Made by a program: the position numbers and the translations under genes
The notes under the pieces: generated by a model
Seen by the model: only the letters and a program-made list of their open reading frames with translations
The model's database searches: none
What the model was told of the DNA's origin: nothing
Source: Corylus avellana
Lineage: Eukaryota; Streptophyta; Magnoliopsida; Fagales; Betulaceae
Reading direction: 5' to 3'
Assembly (NCBI RefSeq): GCF_901000735.1
Contig: NC_081542.1
Span: 25,497,093 to 25,561,092, forward strand
DNA length: 64,000 bases
Shown here: positions 22,335-33,561 of the stretch, piece by piece
Layout of the letters: every line of letters begins with the position of its first letter
How positions within the stretch are numbered: position 1 is the stretch's first letter

Positions 22335-23045
22335 GGATCCGGATCACCTCCAATTGAGGAGATAATTGGAGATTCTCCAATTGTCCATATAGACCGTTCA
22401 TTTTGATCCAACGCACTATAGAATGCCACGTCTCCCACTAAAGTTTAAATAATAAAATATTATTAAATTTTTAAAAAGAAAAAGAAAAAGAAAATAATAA
22501 AAAATTTAAATAAACTAATAAAAAATATGGGGTGGCTGGCCACCCCAGATGAGCTATGGGGGTAGCTTCGGCCATCCCCATGGGCCACAGGAGGTGGTTT
22601 GGCCACCCCCTAAGGCCAAACCCCAAAACTATTTTTTTGGGTTTGGCCCTTGGNNNNNNNNNNNNNNNNNNNNNNNNNNNNNNNNNNNNNNNNNNNNNNA
22701 CCCCCAACCGGTCTTTAGGGGTGGCAGACGCCACCCTCTAGGGCCCCAAGGGGTGGTTCGGCCACCCACTAGGGCCAAACCCAAAAAATGAACCACCTCC
22801 TGTGGCCATGGGGTTGGCGTCGGCCCAGAGGGTGGTTCGGCCACTCCCATGGCTCATTTGGGGTTTATTAGTTTAATTAAATTTTTTATTATTTTTATTT
22901 TCTTTTTAAAAATTTAATAATATTTTATTATTTAAACTTTAGTGGGGACATGTGGCATGCTCTGAGCCGTTGATAATATTGAATAGCCAAGGTTAACAAT
23001 TGTAGAATCTCCAATTTTCCCTCCAATGAGAGGGGATCCGGATCC
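22335..23045. mobile_element. MULE-like MITE with 9-bp TSD and GC-rich palindromic core
   Basis: The ends start GGATCCGGATC, with long inverted arms (AATTGGAGATTCTCCAATTG on the left and a diverged complement on the right). They are flanked by TGTGACTTA (22326-22334) and TGTGACTTG (23046-23054), an 8/9 match typical of Mutator-like insertions. The core has repeated GGTGGC and GCCACC palindromes and a 46-N gap (22654-22699). No transposase. Confidence 0.8.
22654..22699. other. Sequence gap (46 N)
   Basis: Undetermined bases in the palindromic core of the MITE, probably a local collapse at a hairpin. Confidence 0.98.
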
Positions 23046-23059
23046 TGTGACTTGATTTA

Positions 23060-23335
23060 TCAAGTCTGACTGTGGGCCTTAGCTTTTGTTCTTTTATTGG
23101 TTGTCATTAAGTGCCTTTTGTAATTCTCTTTTATGTAAAAGTGAGCTTGGACGTATTGGGGCTTTTGGGTTTATTTGTACTATTCTTTGTACTCTATCAT
23201 TTTGTTGGTGAATTTTTCCTTGATCGTCTCCGTCAGTAAATGTATATTTGTTAAGCTGAACCACTTAAATTTTTATATCCTGTGTAACTGGTTATTATTT
23301 TACTATTCTACTATTTTTCTGCTTCATTTGTGACC
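23060..23335 (+). repeat. Copia-type LTR R-U5 fragment
   Basis: GGGGCTTTTGGGTTTATTTG, TGGTGAATTTTTCCTTGATC and AAGCTGAACCACTTAAAT match, with divergence, the R-U5 parts of the LTRs at 53767 and 58406. No ends are visible. Confidence 0.6.
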
Positions 23336-23690
23336 CTAGAATTATTTTATCTCAACATATGATAATTGCCTTGCTACCGTCTATGTCTCGGACATAAATT
23401 TTCATTGCAAAGGCTAAGCTCCTATTTGTTGGGGGAAATATCGTTTTTTATTGGCATTAAATGAAAACCCCTCTTTGGGGAGAGGAAATAGGATCCTTGT
23501 CCCTTGCGGGGGGCATCACCCCGAGTGAAAGAAATTATTTATAAAGATATAGAAAAATATAAAGCTCAGACAAAGCAATAGTGGAAAAATTGCCCACCAA
23601 TTTTTTTTTGAAATCCTAACCATTAATTTTCATCCAACAGCCACCATTTCGCCATGTGTCCCACTCAATATAAAATAAAAAAAATATTAT

Positions 23691-25566
23691 TGTCAGAATA
23701 TATGGAAAATATATTATATTTTTCATATATTCCATAATTATGTTGATATTGAAATATTCTCTATTTATGGGTTGATTATAATCATATAATGGGATTGTAA
23801 TCAAATCAATGAGATTTGATTACCAAACTTGTATTTAGACATTACCCTATAAATAAGAACTTTTGTATTGTAGACAAATCAAGTTAATGAGCACAATGTA
23901 GCCCTTATGGGTATTTCTAGTGGTGAATGTAGGTGTCTAACACCGAATCACCCGTAAGTTCTTTGTGTTTCTTCTCTATATTGCTTCCGCTTATTTCCGC
24001 ATAATCATTATTTCAACATGGTATCAGAGCCATTGTATGGCCCAATGGTCTGTGTATTTCTTTCTGGTATTTCTTTTTCTTCGATCTATTGTTTGTTTTG
24101 TTTCTTGAAGAAAAAAAAAAAAACCCAGATTTGCAGCGCACATGGCTGCTTCCCGGAGAAAGCCGTCAGCCACCGACTTCTGTTCCCGCTCACGGCCCAG
24201 CCCCGGCATGCCTCTTATGGCCTTCCACGGCCCAGCCCAACGCCGCCGCACCTGCTCTAGCATTTCACAGAAGCATGGAAGACGGTAGATCTATGGCCTT
24301 TAGTCGCCGCTCTCTGCTGCCTGCTGGCATCCTAGCACCGACTCTAGCTTGCTCCTTACAGTCACCGTCCAGAGAGAGCCGCGCCACCTTCTGGCCTTCT
24401 CCGGCATCAGCCCACGGTCCACCAGGCCGCGACCCACAAGCGCCACTCAGACCACGCCGCCCTGCCACCGTAGGCCCTCATCACCAGGTTCCGTGCCATC
24501 CAGATCCGTTCACCGCCCTCCACCTTCGTCAATTTCCGTCCCTGGCATGTACAGTTTCTGCCGCGGCTGACTGCTCCACAAAAAAAAAAAAAAAAAAAAG
24601 GTGTCGCGTGTGGCGTGGAGTGAGGAGAGAGAAAAGGAAGAAAAGAAAAGGGAGAAAAGAGAAGGTGAAAAAAAAAAAGGTGCTGCGTGTGGCGTGGAGT
24701 GAGGAGAGAGAAAAGAAAGAAAAGAAAAGGGAGAAAAGAGAAGGTGTCAGCCAAGTGAAAAAAAAAAAAGCGGTCCAAGTGGACCACATCATGCGCGCCA
24801 CGCGCCGGTCAGGTTCGGTGCGCCGATCTGATAACCGCCCAAGTGGGCTCATTTTCTTTTATTTTTGGCCCAAGTCGGCCCTAGCCCGTAGTCGGCCCTT
24901 TTTATTTTTGGCTCATAGTCAGCTCTAGCCCGTAGTCGGCTCATTTTTATTTTTGGCTCATTGTCAGCCTTGGCCCGTTGTTGGCCCCTTTTATTTTTGG
25001 TTCATTGTCAGCCCTGGCCCGTTGTCGGCCCCTTTTTGGAGTTTGGCCCATTGTCGGCCCTTTTGAATCTGCATTCACCAGCCACCTGCCGCCGTCGCTG
25101 GTTGCCCGCCAGCCTCTATCTCCTTCGGCAATCGTCATCTACAGCCCGTTCCCTGCCTCCAACCACCGCCGTCATCATTGTTTCGGATTTCAAACTCAAG
25201 GTTCTAGAATATTCCACCTTGAGTTTGAGGGGGGATGTCAGAATATATGGAAAATATATTATATTTTCCATATATTCCATAATTATGTTGATATTGAAAT
25301 ATTCTCTATTTATGGGTTGATTATAATCATATAATGGGATTGTAATCAAATCAATGAGATTTGATTACTAAACTTGTATTTAGACATTACCCTATAAATA
25401 GGAACCTTTGTATTGTAGACAAATCAAGTTAATGAGCACAATGTAGCCCTTAGGGGTATTCTGAGTGGTGGACGTAGGTGTCTAACACCGAACCACCCGA
25501 AAGTTTTTTTGTGTTCATTTTCTCTATATTGCTTCCGCATATTCCCTCATATTTATTATTTCAACA
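23691..25566 (+). mobile_element. Short non-autonomous LTR retroelement, complete, TSD ATTAT
   Basis: LTRs at 23691-24018 (328 bp) and 25236-25566 (331 bp) start TGTCAGAATAT and end TTTCAACA and are nearly identical, so the insertion is recent. ATTAT flanks both ends exactly (23686-23690 and 25567-25571). A primer-binding site TGGTATCAGAGCC (initiator-Met tRNA type) follows the 5' LTR at 24019. The purine tract TTTGAGGGGGGA precedes the 3' LTR. The 1217-bp interior carries no gag or pol; the GC-rich 279-codon frame at 24089-24928 has no recognisable domain and is driven by low-complexity sequence. It must depend on proteins supplied by another element. Confidence 0.92.
24600..25062. repeat. 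Tandem repeats inside the LTR element
   Basis: Two copies of an about 78-bp purine-rich unit (GCGTGTGGCGTGGAGTGAGG start, at 24604 and 24683) are followed by about six copies of a 45-bp unit with CCCGTAGTCGGC or CCCGTTGTCGGC plus TTTTATTTTTGG. Confidence 0.8.
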
Positions 25567-26360
25567 ATTATAATTTTTTAAAAGATAAATATAAAATCAG
25601 ATAATAAAAAATAAAAAAAAATTATTAAAAAATATGGGGTGGCCGAACCACCCCATAGGGGGTGGCTGGCCACGCACCCTAGTTTAGCCTTGGGGGTGGC
25701 TTCGGCCACCCCCAAGGAGCCACCCCCAAGGCTGAACTGGGGTGGTCGGCCAGCCACCCCCTATGGGGTGGTTCGGCCACCCCATATTTTTTAATAATTA
25801 TTTTTAATTTTTATTATCTTATTTTATATTTATCTTTTAAAAAATAATAATATTTTATTATTTTATATTGAGTGGCACACGTGGCAAAATAGTGGTTGTT
25901 GAATGAAAATGGGTGGTCAGGATTTCAAAAAAAATTGGTAAGCAATTTTCTCACTATTGCCGGCAATCTCAATCCGGAGAGAGGAGGTGGCCTATGGGGG
26001 AGGATGGATTCTCTCTCTCTCTCTGGCATCTCATAAACAATGCCATGGATTAGTCACGTAAGGGGCACAAATACTAGCATATACCATAGAGAATCGAATA
26101 ATGACGACTCTCAAAACACGCTTGACGCTTTTGTTCTTCTCAGAGCTACTCGAGCAATAATAGTTAAAATAGCAACAGAGAAAGCTTTTTCTATACACAC
26201 TAACAAATTTGCTATTTTATTCTCTACTTGCCTTTAAATATTATTATTGTTATTATTATTATATTCTTGTTAACACTTAATCAAAGGAGAAATAAACAAA
26301 AACAATAAAAAAAAAGTAATAATTTGGTCAAGTGAATATTTAATTTCTCTAGAGTACATG
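25567..26360. other. MITE right arm and short intergenic sequence
   Basis: 25567-25960 belongs to the split MITE. 25961-26360 is AT-rich spacer with a CT microsatellite at 26010-26022. No gene is recognised. Confidence 0.6.
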
Positions 26361-29300
26361 TTTTTTTTTTTTTTTGAGTAAGAGAATAAGTTTTATTGCA
26401 ACTTCCTTATACTAGAGCTAATTGCTCTAGCAAAATGGTATCACGAATACATTCAGGAGGCTCACTCCAATCATTATCAATTCCCTGTTTTACAGCATAC
26501 CTCGACAGAAGGTGTGCCACCATATTCCCTGCTCTCTTCACAAAACACATATGCCATTGGGTAAACAGTTGAAGCTTCACCTTCAAATCAGCCACCAAAT
26601 GCCCCAGACTACTCCCATCATTCTCCTCACAGTTGACAGCATCAATAATACCTTTGGCATCCCCTTCCAACTGGACATGAGTAAAGCCCAACTCGTAGCA
26701 GGTATCAATAGCCAGCAAAGCAGCCTTGGACTCGGCTGCAGCGGGTGAAAGGTACCCCTGGCGCGAGATGCAGCTGGCCTTAATCAGACGACCCTGATCA
26801 TCTCGAATGACTACACCACAGCCTAGGCGACCAGAAGCACGATCAATAGATGCGTCCCAATTGGCTTTCACCCATCCAGTACCCGGGGCTGCCCAACGAA
26901 CCATACCTCCCTCGTCGTTATCCAGTGTAGGTGCAAACTGGTCTTCGTGTGCAGCCCTGTAGTCTTCTTTCGCCCGAACAGTCAGCTGAATCAACGTTGC
27001 AGGATGAGTAAAATTACCTCCATGCAGAACGTCATTACGCCTCATCCAAATTCGACGAGCTAAGCCCACAAACAGAGCCATCTCCTCTTCTGTGCATTTG
27101 CTGAACATATCTTCCACCACGTCCAGGAACATTGGGCCTGCATAGTGGCTCTTCTGGAATTTGACTGGCCCCATGCCCCAGACATCCATAGCCGCAGGGC
27201 ACTGCCATAGAACATGAAATCCCGTCTCCACCATGAAGCCGCAAAGAGGGCATATTGGGTCTCGAAGGATTTTACGTTTGAGCAGATTTTCCCGAGTGGG
27301 TAAAATATCATGACAAGCCCGCCAAATAAAATTTTTCTCCGCATTTGGAATCGCCAAAGCCCATAATTTTTTCCATACCTCATTGGTGCCCCTGCTCGAT
27401 GAATTCTCAGCCAGTTTTGAAGCTTCCAAGTCTACTTGCATATGGTACGCGCTTTTGACAGAGAACATGCCATTGGCCGTCCCTCTCCAAATCATAACAT
27501 CTGGCTGATTTGTACTGCTAATAGGAATGGAAAGAATGGCTTGAACCTCCTCCTCAAGGAAAATTCTCTTCAGTTTTTCCAGATTCCACCCATGCTGCTC
27601 TTCATCAATTAGCTCTCGCACTGTCGCATCCGGACTTAGTTCCCGCATAGGAGAAGCCACATGGAATGTAGATGGTTTCGGTAACCACCTATCCTTCCAG
27701 ATGCGCACAATGTCTCCATTCCCAATGCGCCATATAAGGCCCTCCTGAAGAACTCCACAAGAGCTATGAATGCTCCTCCACGCATAAGACGGCCTGTCAC
27801 CCAATCTAGCCTCCAAAATAGACCCATTTGGATAATACTTTGCTTGCATGATTTGTGCAACAAGACTAGTCGGGGACTTCCACAAACGCCAGCATTGTTT
27901 GGCCAATAATGCCTTATTGAAATAGGTAAAATCCCTAAAACCCATACCTCCAGCTGCTTTGGCCTTCCCCATCTTTTCCCAGCACATCCAATTGATACGA
28001 TTCCCGCTATCTTGATTGCCCCACCAGAATTTTTTCATTTGGGAATTGATCTCCGAGCATAGGCTTTTTGGTAAGAGGAATATACTCATACAATAGGATG
28101 GTATCGCCTGAATAACCGCCTTAAGCAAAATTTCTTTTCCCGCTTGGGAGAGAAATTTCAGCTTCCAGTCCTGCAATTTCCTCCATACCCTGTCAATGAT
28201 ACCCTTAAAAGCTCCTCTTCGGGATTTTCCAACCAAAGCTGGAAGACCCAAATAGTTATCGTATCTCTGAGTAGCCGGGATTCCTGCGTTTGCCAAAATT
28301 GCCTGCTGTTCTGCTGCAGGCGTATTTTTGCTGAAGAATATAGAAGTTTTATTACTGTTGAGTCGTTGGCCCGACGCCGCTTCATATAATTGGAGAATAG
28401 ACGTTAGGCTCTCCCACTGTACGATATTAGCTCGACAAAATAGGAGACTATCGTCCGCAAAGAAGAGATGGCTTATACGAGGGCCCCTTCGGGAAGTTGG
28501 AACCCCCGTCAAGGCACCGGATCCATTAGCATAATTAAGCATGGAGCTCAGTGATTCCGCACATAAAAGAAATAAATATGGGGAGATAGGATCCCCTTGT
28601 CGTAGCCCCCTCTTCGGAATAATGTGCCCACATGGAGTCCCATTCACCATCACTGCGTATTCAACCGACGTAACGCACATCATAATAAGTTGGATCCATC
28701 TCGTAGCAAAACCCAACCGACCCATAACAGTCTCCAAAAATCTCCATTCAACCCGGTCGTAGGCTTTGCTCATATCCAATTTAACGGCCATATAACCCTT
28801 TTTTCCTTGCATCCGAGAGTGCATCGTGTGTAGCGTCTCATACGCCACCAATACATTATCCGTTATTAGTCTCCCCGGTATGAAGGCACTTTGAATAGGA
28901 GATATTACATGGGGCAATATCTTTTTAAGCCTATTTGCAAGTACCTTGGATATTATTTTATACGTTACGTTGCATAAACTTATTGGACGGAATTCAGTAA
29001 CACAAGTGGGCTTAGGGACTTTTGGGATGAGAGCAATATTCGTCGAATTCAAACAGGAAGGCATCATACCCGAATTCAGAGTGCCAAGAATAGCTTGACA
29101 AAAGTCATTTCCCACCGTACTCCAATTAGCTTGATAAAACCCTGCCGGGAAACCGTCAGGCCCAGGGGCCTTGAGAGGGGCCATCTGAAATAAAGCTATA
29201 TGAATTTCCTCCGCAGTAAATGGTTTTAGTAAATCGTTGTTCATTTCCGCCGATACTTTCCTCTCCATATGTTGTACGCAAGGCTCCACATCTGCAGTGT

Positions 29301-31497
29301 TTTCAGAATTAAATAAATCTGAAAAATATCGAACAACGCCCATTTGTACCTCCTCTGTCGTTACCCGTTGACAACCATCGACATCAATAATATGATTAAT
29401 CCGATTAGACTTCCTGCGCGAATTTGCGCATGCATGGTAATAACGGGTGTTACGATCCCCACCCCGCAGCCATTCTATTCTTGCTCGTTGTCGCCACTTT
29501 AGGTTTTCTTGATCGAGCAGCTTCTGGAGGTCACGACGGACAGCTTGCATCTCAATCCCACTCCCTAGTTCATCGTCACCCTGAAGAGATGATAATTTGC
29601 TTCTCAAGGAATTTATGGGCCCATGTACAGTCTCGTGTTGTCTGCGCTGCCACCTCAACAACCCTTGTCGACAACGAGTAACCCTTTGAATAAACGCCTC
29701 CCACCCATTCCTTTCTCCCACTGGTGACGACCAATTATTCTTAATTACTTCAGAATAATCCTCATGCAACCGCCACTTGTCTTCATATCTGAACCGTCTT
29801 CCTCCTTCACGCCTCCTACCTTCTTCCGTCAAACCTAATATAAGAGGAGTGTGATCCGAGCATGGCACCACCTCCACTGAGATGTCAGCCGACGGAAATA
29901 AAGTCATCCAGGCAGCGTTGGCGACTCCCCTATCCAACCGAACTTTTGTGAAATCCCCGCCATCCCTACAGTTAGTCCAGGTAAACTTTGGGCCAAAGAA
30001 ACCCATATCCGACAATTCACAAAATTCCAATGTTTGTTGAAAAGCTATCATTTGGCCACTAGGTCGTCCCCTTCCACCCCACTTCTCCGATTGCGTCGTA
30101 ATCTCATTAAAATCTCCCAGGCAAACCCATGGGAAAGGAGTGAGTCCAGCAAGGTGCTTCAATAAAGCCCAGCCTTCATGTCTTTTGGAAACCTCTGGAT
30201 GGCCATAAAAACCGGTGAATTTCCATGGTACATCGATATCTGAACAGCTTATCACCCCATTGATATGACGTTGGCTATAATTCTGAATTTCCACCGAAGC
30301 TCCGTCACCCCAAAGCAAGGCCAAACCTCCACTCTTCCCCACACAGTCAACCACAAGCATATTTGGGAACTCCAATTTTTGTCGGATAGCCTCCATACGT
30401 TCACTCCGTAACTTGGTCTCCATGAGAAAGACCAAAAAGGGTTGTTTTTGCCTCACCAAGCGATGAAGCTCTCGAACTGTCCGAGGATTCCCAAGCCCTC
30501 GGCAGTTCCAGCTTAGTATCCTCATTGCGGTCGGCGGGGCTGTTGCACAGCCGCCGCCATCCCCGAACCGTTTTGAGTTTCAACCTTCCCACTTAATTTC
30601 CGATTTTTGGATGCTTGACCAGACTTTGTTTGCTCCCCCAGGACTTCTCTTCGCTTCCTTGGTTCGTTAGCTTCAGAATCATCTTGAGCTTTCCGCTTCC
30701 AGGTCACCATCTCATTCCCATGATCTTTTGAAGCGTACGACCCTTCCTGGGTTGCTTGCATTGTCTTTTCCACCTCAGAAATGAGTGGGCCAGTAAAAGG
30801 AATCCTTGGGCTCCCATTCAATCCACCCAGGCCCAGTGAGACCGGCCCCACTACATTCTGACCGTTGGAGGTCCCAATTCCAGGTGAGTGACTTTTTAGG
30901 CCAGGTTCATTCAGAGGCGAAGTCGAAGCCTTGTTTGGAAACTTTCCCATACAGGGTTTCCGTGGATCACTCCCTCCTTGATTAGAGAAACGCATGGATC
31001 CACTATAATCCTCCGGATTCGGTGTCGCCCCTTCCTTATTCTTCATTCCATAACTGGAACCAGCTGGATTTTTTCTAGATGTCTCCAGACCCGAATCTCC
31101 TCCTGAGAACCCGCGCTTTCCCGAATGGGAATTAGGGTTCCGCCTCCGTGTGTGTTCTCCATCACCGCCCTCCGCCCCCACCGGTTCAGCTCCAGCCGTC
31201 TTTTGATTTTCTCCCTGCTGAAATTCCCATGCACGTCTTGTTTTCTTCCCTTTCTCTGGTGGGGAGGGGTCACGGTGCCGCCCATGTAGATTCTGAGATT
31301 TCTCCAATCTCCTAGTAGGTGAAGCCGCCCTTAGCCATGGACCATACTGGGGTTTATCTCGATGGCGATAAACACTCTTTTGCACACATCCCCCTCTGCC
31401 ATGCCTAATGGCTCCACAGGCAAAACAAAATTTTGGAAGCCTTTCAAATTGAAAGGTGATCCAGAAAATTTCACCTTGGATATTAATAGCACCAAAT
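26361..31497 (-). mobile_element. L1-type LINE, 5' truncated, intact ORF2
   Basis: On the minus strand the order is partial ORF1, ORF2, a short 3' tail with an AATAAA signal (26392-26397 complement) and a 15-base poly(A) (26361-26375). ORF1 is open upstream only to about 31499, where an in-frame stop begins unrelated sequence, so the 5' end is missing. I could not find target-site duplications. Confidence 0.9.
26407..30525 (-). CDS. LINE ORF2: endonuclease, reverse transcriptase, RNase H
   Basis: A 1372-residue unbroken frame. It begins MRILSWNCRGLGN, the start of an apurinic-type endonuclease domain (ETK near residue 36, GDFNE near 137, SDHTP near 223). The reverse transcriptase has the FADD catalytic motif around residue 700. 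A zf-RVT segment (CPLC...HVLWQC) follows near residue 1110. The protein ends with an RNase H domain (KANWDAS near 1210, ESKAALLAI). It nicks DNA and copies LINE RNA at the target site. Its ATG overlaps the ORF1 stop as ATGA, which suggests coupled re-initiation. An unbroken frame of this size implies recent insertion. Confidence 0.95.
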   Translation of the reverse strand: MRILSWNCRGLGNPRTVRELHRLVRQKQPFLVFLMETKLRSERMEAIRQKLEFPNMLVVDCVGKSGGLALLWGDGASVEIQNYSQRHINGVISCSDIDVPWKFTGFYGHPEVSKRHEGWALLKHLAGLTPFPWVCLGDFNEITTQSEKWGGRGRPSGQMIAFQQTLEFCELSDMGFFGPKFTWTNCRDGGDFTKVRLDRGVANAAWMTLFPSADISVEVVPCSDHTPLILGLTEEGRRREGGRRFRYEDKWRLHEDYSEVIKNNWSSPVGERNGWEAFIQRVTRCRQGLLRWQRRQHETVHGPINSLRSKLSSLQGDDELGSGIEMQAVRRDLQKLLDQENLKWRQRARIEWLRGGDRNTRYYHACANSRRKSNRINHIIDVDGCQRVTTEEVQMGVVRYFSDLFNSENTADVEPCVQHMERKVSAEMNNDLLKPFTAEEIHIALFQMAPLKAPGPDGFPAGFYQANWSTVGNDFCQAILGTLNSGMMPSCLNSTNIALIPKVPKPTCVTEFRPISLCNVTYKIISKVLANRLKKILPHVISPIQSAFIPGRLITDNVLVAYETLHTMHSRMQGKKGYMAVKLDMSKAYDRVEWRFLETVMGRLGFATRWIQLIMMCVTSVEYAVMVNGTPCGHIIPKRGLRQGDPISPYLFLLCAESLSSMLNYANGSGALTGVPTSRRGPRISHLFFADDSLLFCRANIVQWESLTSILQLYEAASGQRLNSNKTSIFFSKNTPAAEQQAILANAGIPATQRYDNYLGLPALVGKSRRGAFKGIIDRVWRKLQDWKLKFLSQAGKEILLKAVIQAIPSYCMSIFLLPKSLCSEINSQMKKFWWGNQDSGNRINWMCWEKMGKAKAAGGMGFRDFTYFNKALLAKQCWRLWKSPTSLVAQIMQAKYYPNGSILEARLGDRPSYAWRSIHSSCGVLQEGLIWRIGNGDIVRIWKDRWLPKPSTFHVASPMRELSPDATVRELIDEEQHGWNLEKLKRIFLEEEVQAILSIPISSTNQPDVMIWRGTANGMFSVKSAYHMQVDLEASKLAENSSSRGTNEVWKKLWALAIPNAEKNFIWRACHDILPTRENLLKRKILRDPICPLCGFMVETGFHVLWQCPAAMDVWGMGPVKFQKSHYAGPMFLDVVEDMFSKCTEEEMALFVGLARRIWMRRNDVLHGGNFTHPATLIQLTVRAKEDYRAAHEDQFAPTLDNDEGGMVRWAAPGTGWVKANWDASIDRASGRLGCGVVIRDDQGRLIKASCISRQGYLSPAAAESKAALLAIDTCYELGFTHVQLEGDAKGIIDAVNCEENDGSSLGHLVADLKVKLQLFTQWHMCFVKRAGNMVAHLLSRYAVKQGIDNDWSEPPECIRDTILLEQLALV

Positions 31498-31499
31498 TG
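30522..31499 (-). CDS. LINE ORF1, 3' part with zinc knuckle
   Basis: The visible part begins in FGAINIQGEIFWITFQ and carries a CCHC knuckle (CFACGAIRHGRGGC) around 31388-31429. A long polar, Arg/Ser/Gly/Pro-rich tail runs to the stop at 30522. Plant L1 ORF1 proteins bind LINE RNA through such knuckles. The N-terminal domain is missing because the element is 5' truncated. A Met at 31385 gives a longer-looking frame but is internal to the knuckle. Confidence 0.85.
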   Translation of the reverse strand, partial: QFGAINIQGEIFWITFQFERLPKFCFACGAIRHGRGGCVQKSVYRHRDKPQYGPWLRAASPTRRLEKSQNLHGRHRDPSPPEKGKKTRRAWEFQQGENQKTAGAEPVGAEGGDGEHTRRRNPNSHSGKRGFSGGDSGLETSRKNPAGSSYGMKNKEGATPNPEDYSGSMRFSNQGGSDPRKPCMGKFPNKASTSPLNEPGLKSHSPGIGTSNGQNVVGPVSLGLGGLNGSPRIPFTGPLISEVEKTMQATQEGSYASKDHGNEMVTWKRKAQDDSEANEPRKRREVLGEQTKSGQASKNRKLSGKVETQNGSGMAAAVQQPRRPQ

Positions 31500-33561
31500 C
31501 TATTCACGATAGCAATAAATGTATTTTAGCTAATATGGAGCAGCTCTACTAGAGGTGAGCAATTAATATGAGTTAAAGTTGGCTAATATTACCATTTTAG
31601 TTAGTCTGTTAGAGCTGCTCTTAATGAATTGATTGTAATTTATTTAAGGCAATATAGTCCACCCTATATCATCTTGCTAATTTAGAAGTGGCTAGTTGGG
31701 GAAACCTATTTAGTTAATTGATTGTGATTATTTAAGGCAATATAGATAACCTACCCTTTATCATCTCGCTAATTTAGAACTGGTAACTGTTGAGACATTT
31801 TATTAAGGAGAAATAATATTTAGTAAACTCTCATGCTACTGTTATACAACTATGATATATATATATATATATATATATATAACAGTGAAAATCAGCCATT
31901 AAATCAATAAGAGCTTATTACAAGAAGAAGCTAAATTATCAGATTTTGTTGGATTTGTCGCCTTCCATGTTTATTTCATGTTTTCCATGCTACTTCTCAT
32001 GCTGATTTGTTACCTTTGGCGATTGTTAAACTGGTACCTAGCTAGCATATAACTCATTTACCCTACCAAAAAGAGGTGGAAACAATATCTATAAATGAAA
32101 AGGAAGTAGCTTCTTTAGGTACGCTCATTCAATCATGTAGCCGATACTCTACCCATTTAGTCTCATTTTTCCTTCATCAATTCTTTATTGACTTAAGAAA
32201 TAGAGATGGCTCCACTAATACCCTTGGCGAGCCTTTCTGACTTTCCAGTATTCTTCGTAGATCTCCTATGCCAAGCGTTTCGTGTGTGGCCATTGTTTTA
32301 ACAGTTGGCACCTTTTTTCAAGGCTTCCTATGTGACCTCTACCGTCTCCCTCTCTCAAAATAGGTGGTACCATAATTGGGCACCACCTTCAAGGTGGTAG
32401 GCTGCTGAGGATAGCCTCTTCTCCTCCTTGGTCCCATGAAATTTGGTTGTGTTCGGCAATGGAATTGAAAAAGTGAGTGAAACATTACCATAACAGATTT
32501 AATTGATATGAGAGAAAAAAATAAGAATGTTTTGTATAAAAAAGTAAAATAATTTGTTTTGTAGTGATTTTTTTATTTGAAGAGTAATAAAAAGTGATTG
32601 ATGTGATGTAAAAAGTAAGAATATTGGGGTTAATTTTGATTTTTTTTTTTTGGCTTTTTGGGTCCAGTCTGATCCGGCCCTTTGCCAAAAACAGCCTTTG
32701 AAAAATTGCTCAGCCCGGCATATCCAACTTGTCAGATCGTCGTTACCGCAATATCGTGGAAAGACAAGTATAGCCGCCTTTAGAAATAAAGAAAAGAGAA
32801 ATCCAAATAAAGAAAAATACAACTTTTTCGGTCCCTTATTTATTTCTTGCACTATGAGTTTGTTTGGAATTGTGTTAGAGCATTCCTAGTAGTTTCACCA
32901 AATTTTACTCACCAAAATAATCAAAAGTATACTTTTCTTTATTTTAACAACTCATCTTTTTAGAGCACTCTTAGCAGTCTCACTATTTTGACAATCCACT
33001 TTTATTATTCTATTTAAATATTATTTTTTCAAAGATATATATATATAATTTTTTTTTTTACTTTTTCAAAGAATATGGAATGAGAGAAAAGTTATATTAT
33101 TTTTTATTCATTTGGTGAGTGAATAGTACTCACTAAAGATAATGAGTACTATTCACTCATATTTTAGGTGAGGCTGAAAATGGAAGATTTTAGTCACCTG
33201 AAATTGTCTCACCAAAATAACCAAAAAATGGTTTTGGTGAGACTACAAGGAATGTGCCAAACAAAAACTACTTCCTTGACTATTTTACTCTAAAAATAAC
33301 AAAAACACACTTCTTTGTTGGCCAACATACAACTGAGTCGGGATATTCAGCAGGAAAGTAGGATTCAGTTTAGCACCGTAATCTTGTATTTGAATATCAA
33401 ATGTACGCAGGTTGTCGTGTTTCAATTGTAAACAAACTTCACTCTAAATGTTCTATATATATATATAGCGAATGAAATATGCGGAAACTTTTAAGCTGCC
33501 AAATTACAAACTCTCACATAACCATAAGGTGTTCATCTGAAAGCCTGAACTTTCCAAACTG
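31500..33561. other. Intergenic, no gene seen
   Basis: AT-rich. A roughly 90-bp direct duplication (AATTGATTGT..., TTTAAGGCAATATAG..., about 31627-31695 and 31716-31790), a (TA) tract at 31856-31880 and a TTTAGTCACC-type inverted repeat at about 32880-33260 are visible. No credible coding sequence. Confidence 0.55.

Larger units (their letters stand above)
23575..25960. mobile_element. Second MULE-like MITE, split by an LTR element
   Basis: The left arm (23575-23690) and right arm (25567-25960) are complementary: GCAATAGTGGAAAAATTGCC against GCAATAGTGAGAAAATTGC, continuing through AATCCTAACCATT. The right side holds the same GGTGGCCGAACCACCCC-type palindromic core as the element at 22335, so both belong to one family. 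The LTR element at 23691-25566 sits inside it. Confidence 0.75.

Noticed and set aside
24089..24928. 279-codon GC-rich frame
   Set aside because: It is low-complexity sequence inside a gene-less LTR element, has overlapping frames on both strands and no recognisable domain.
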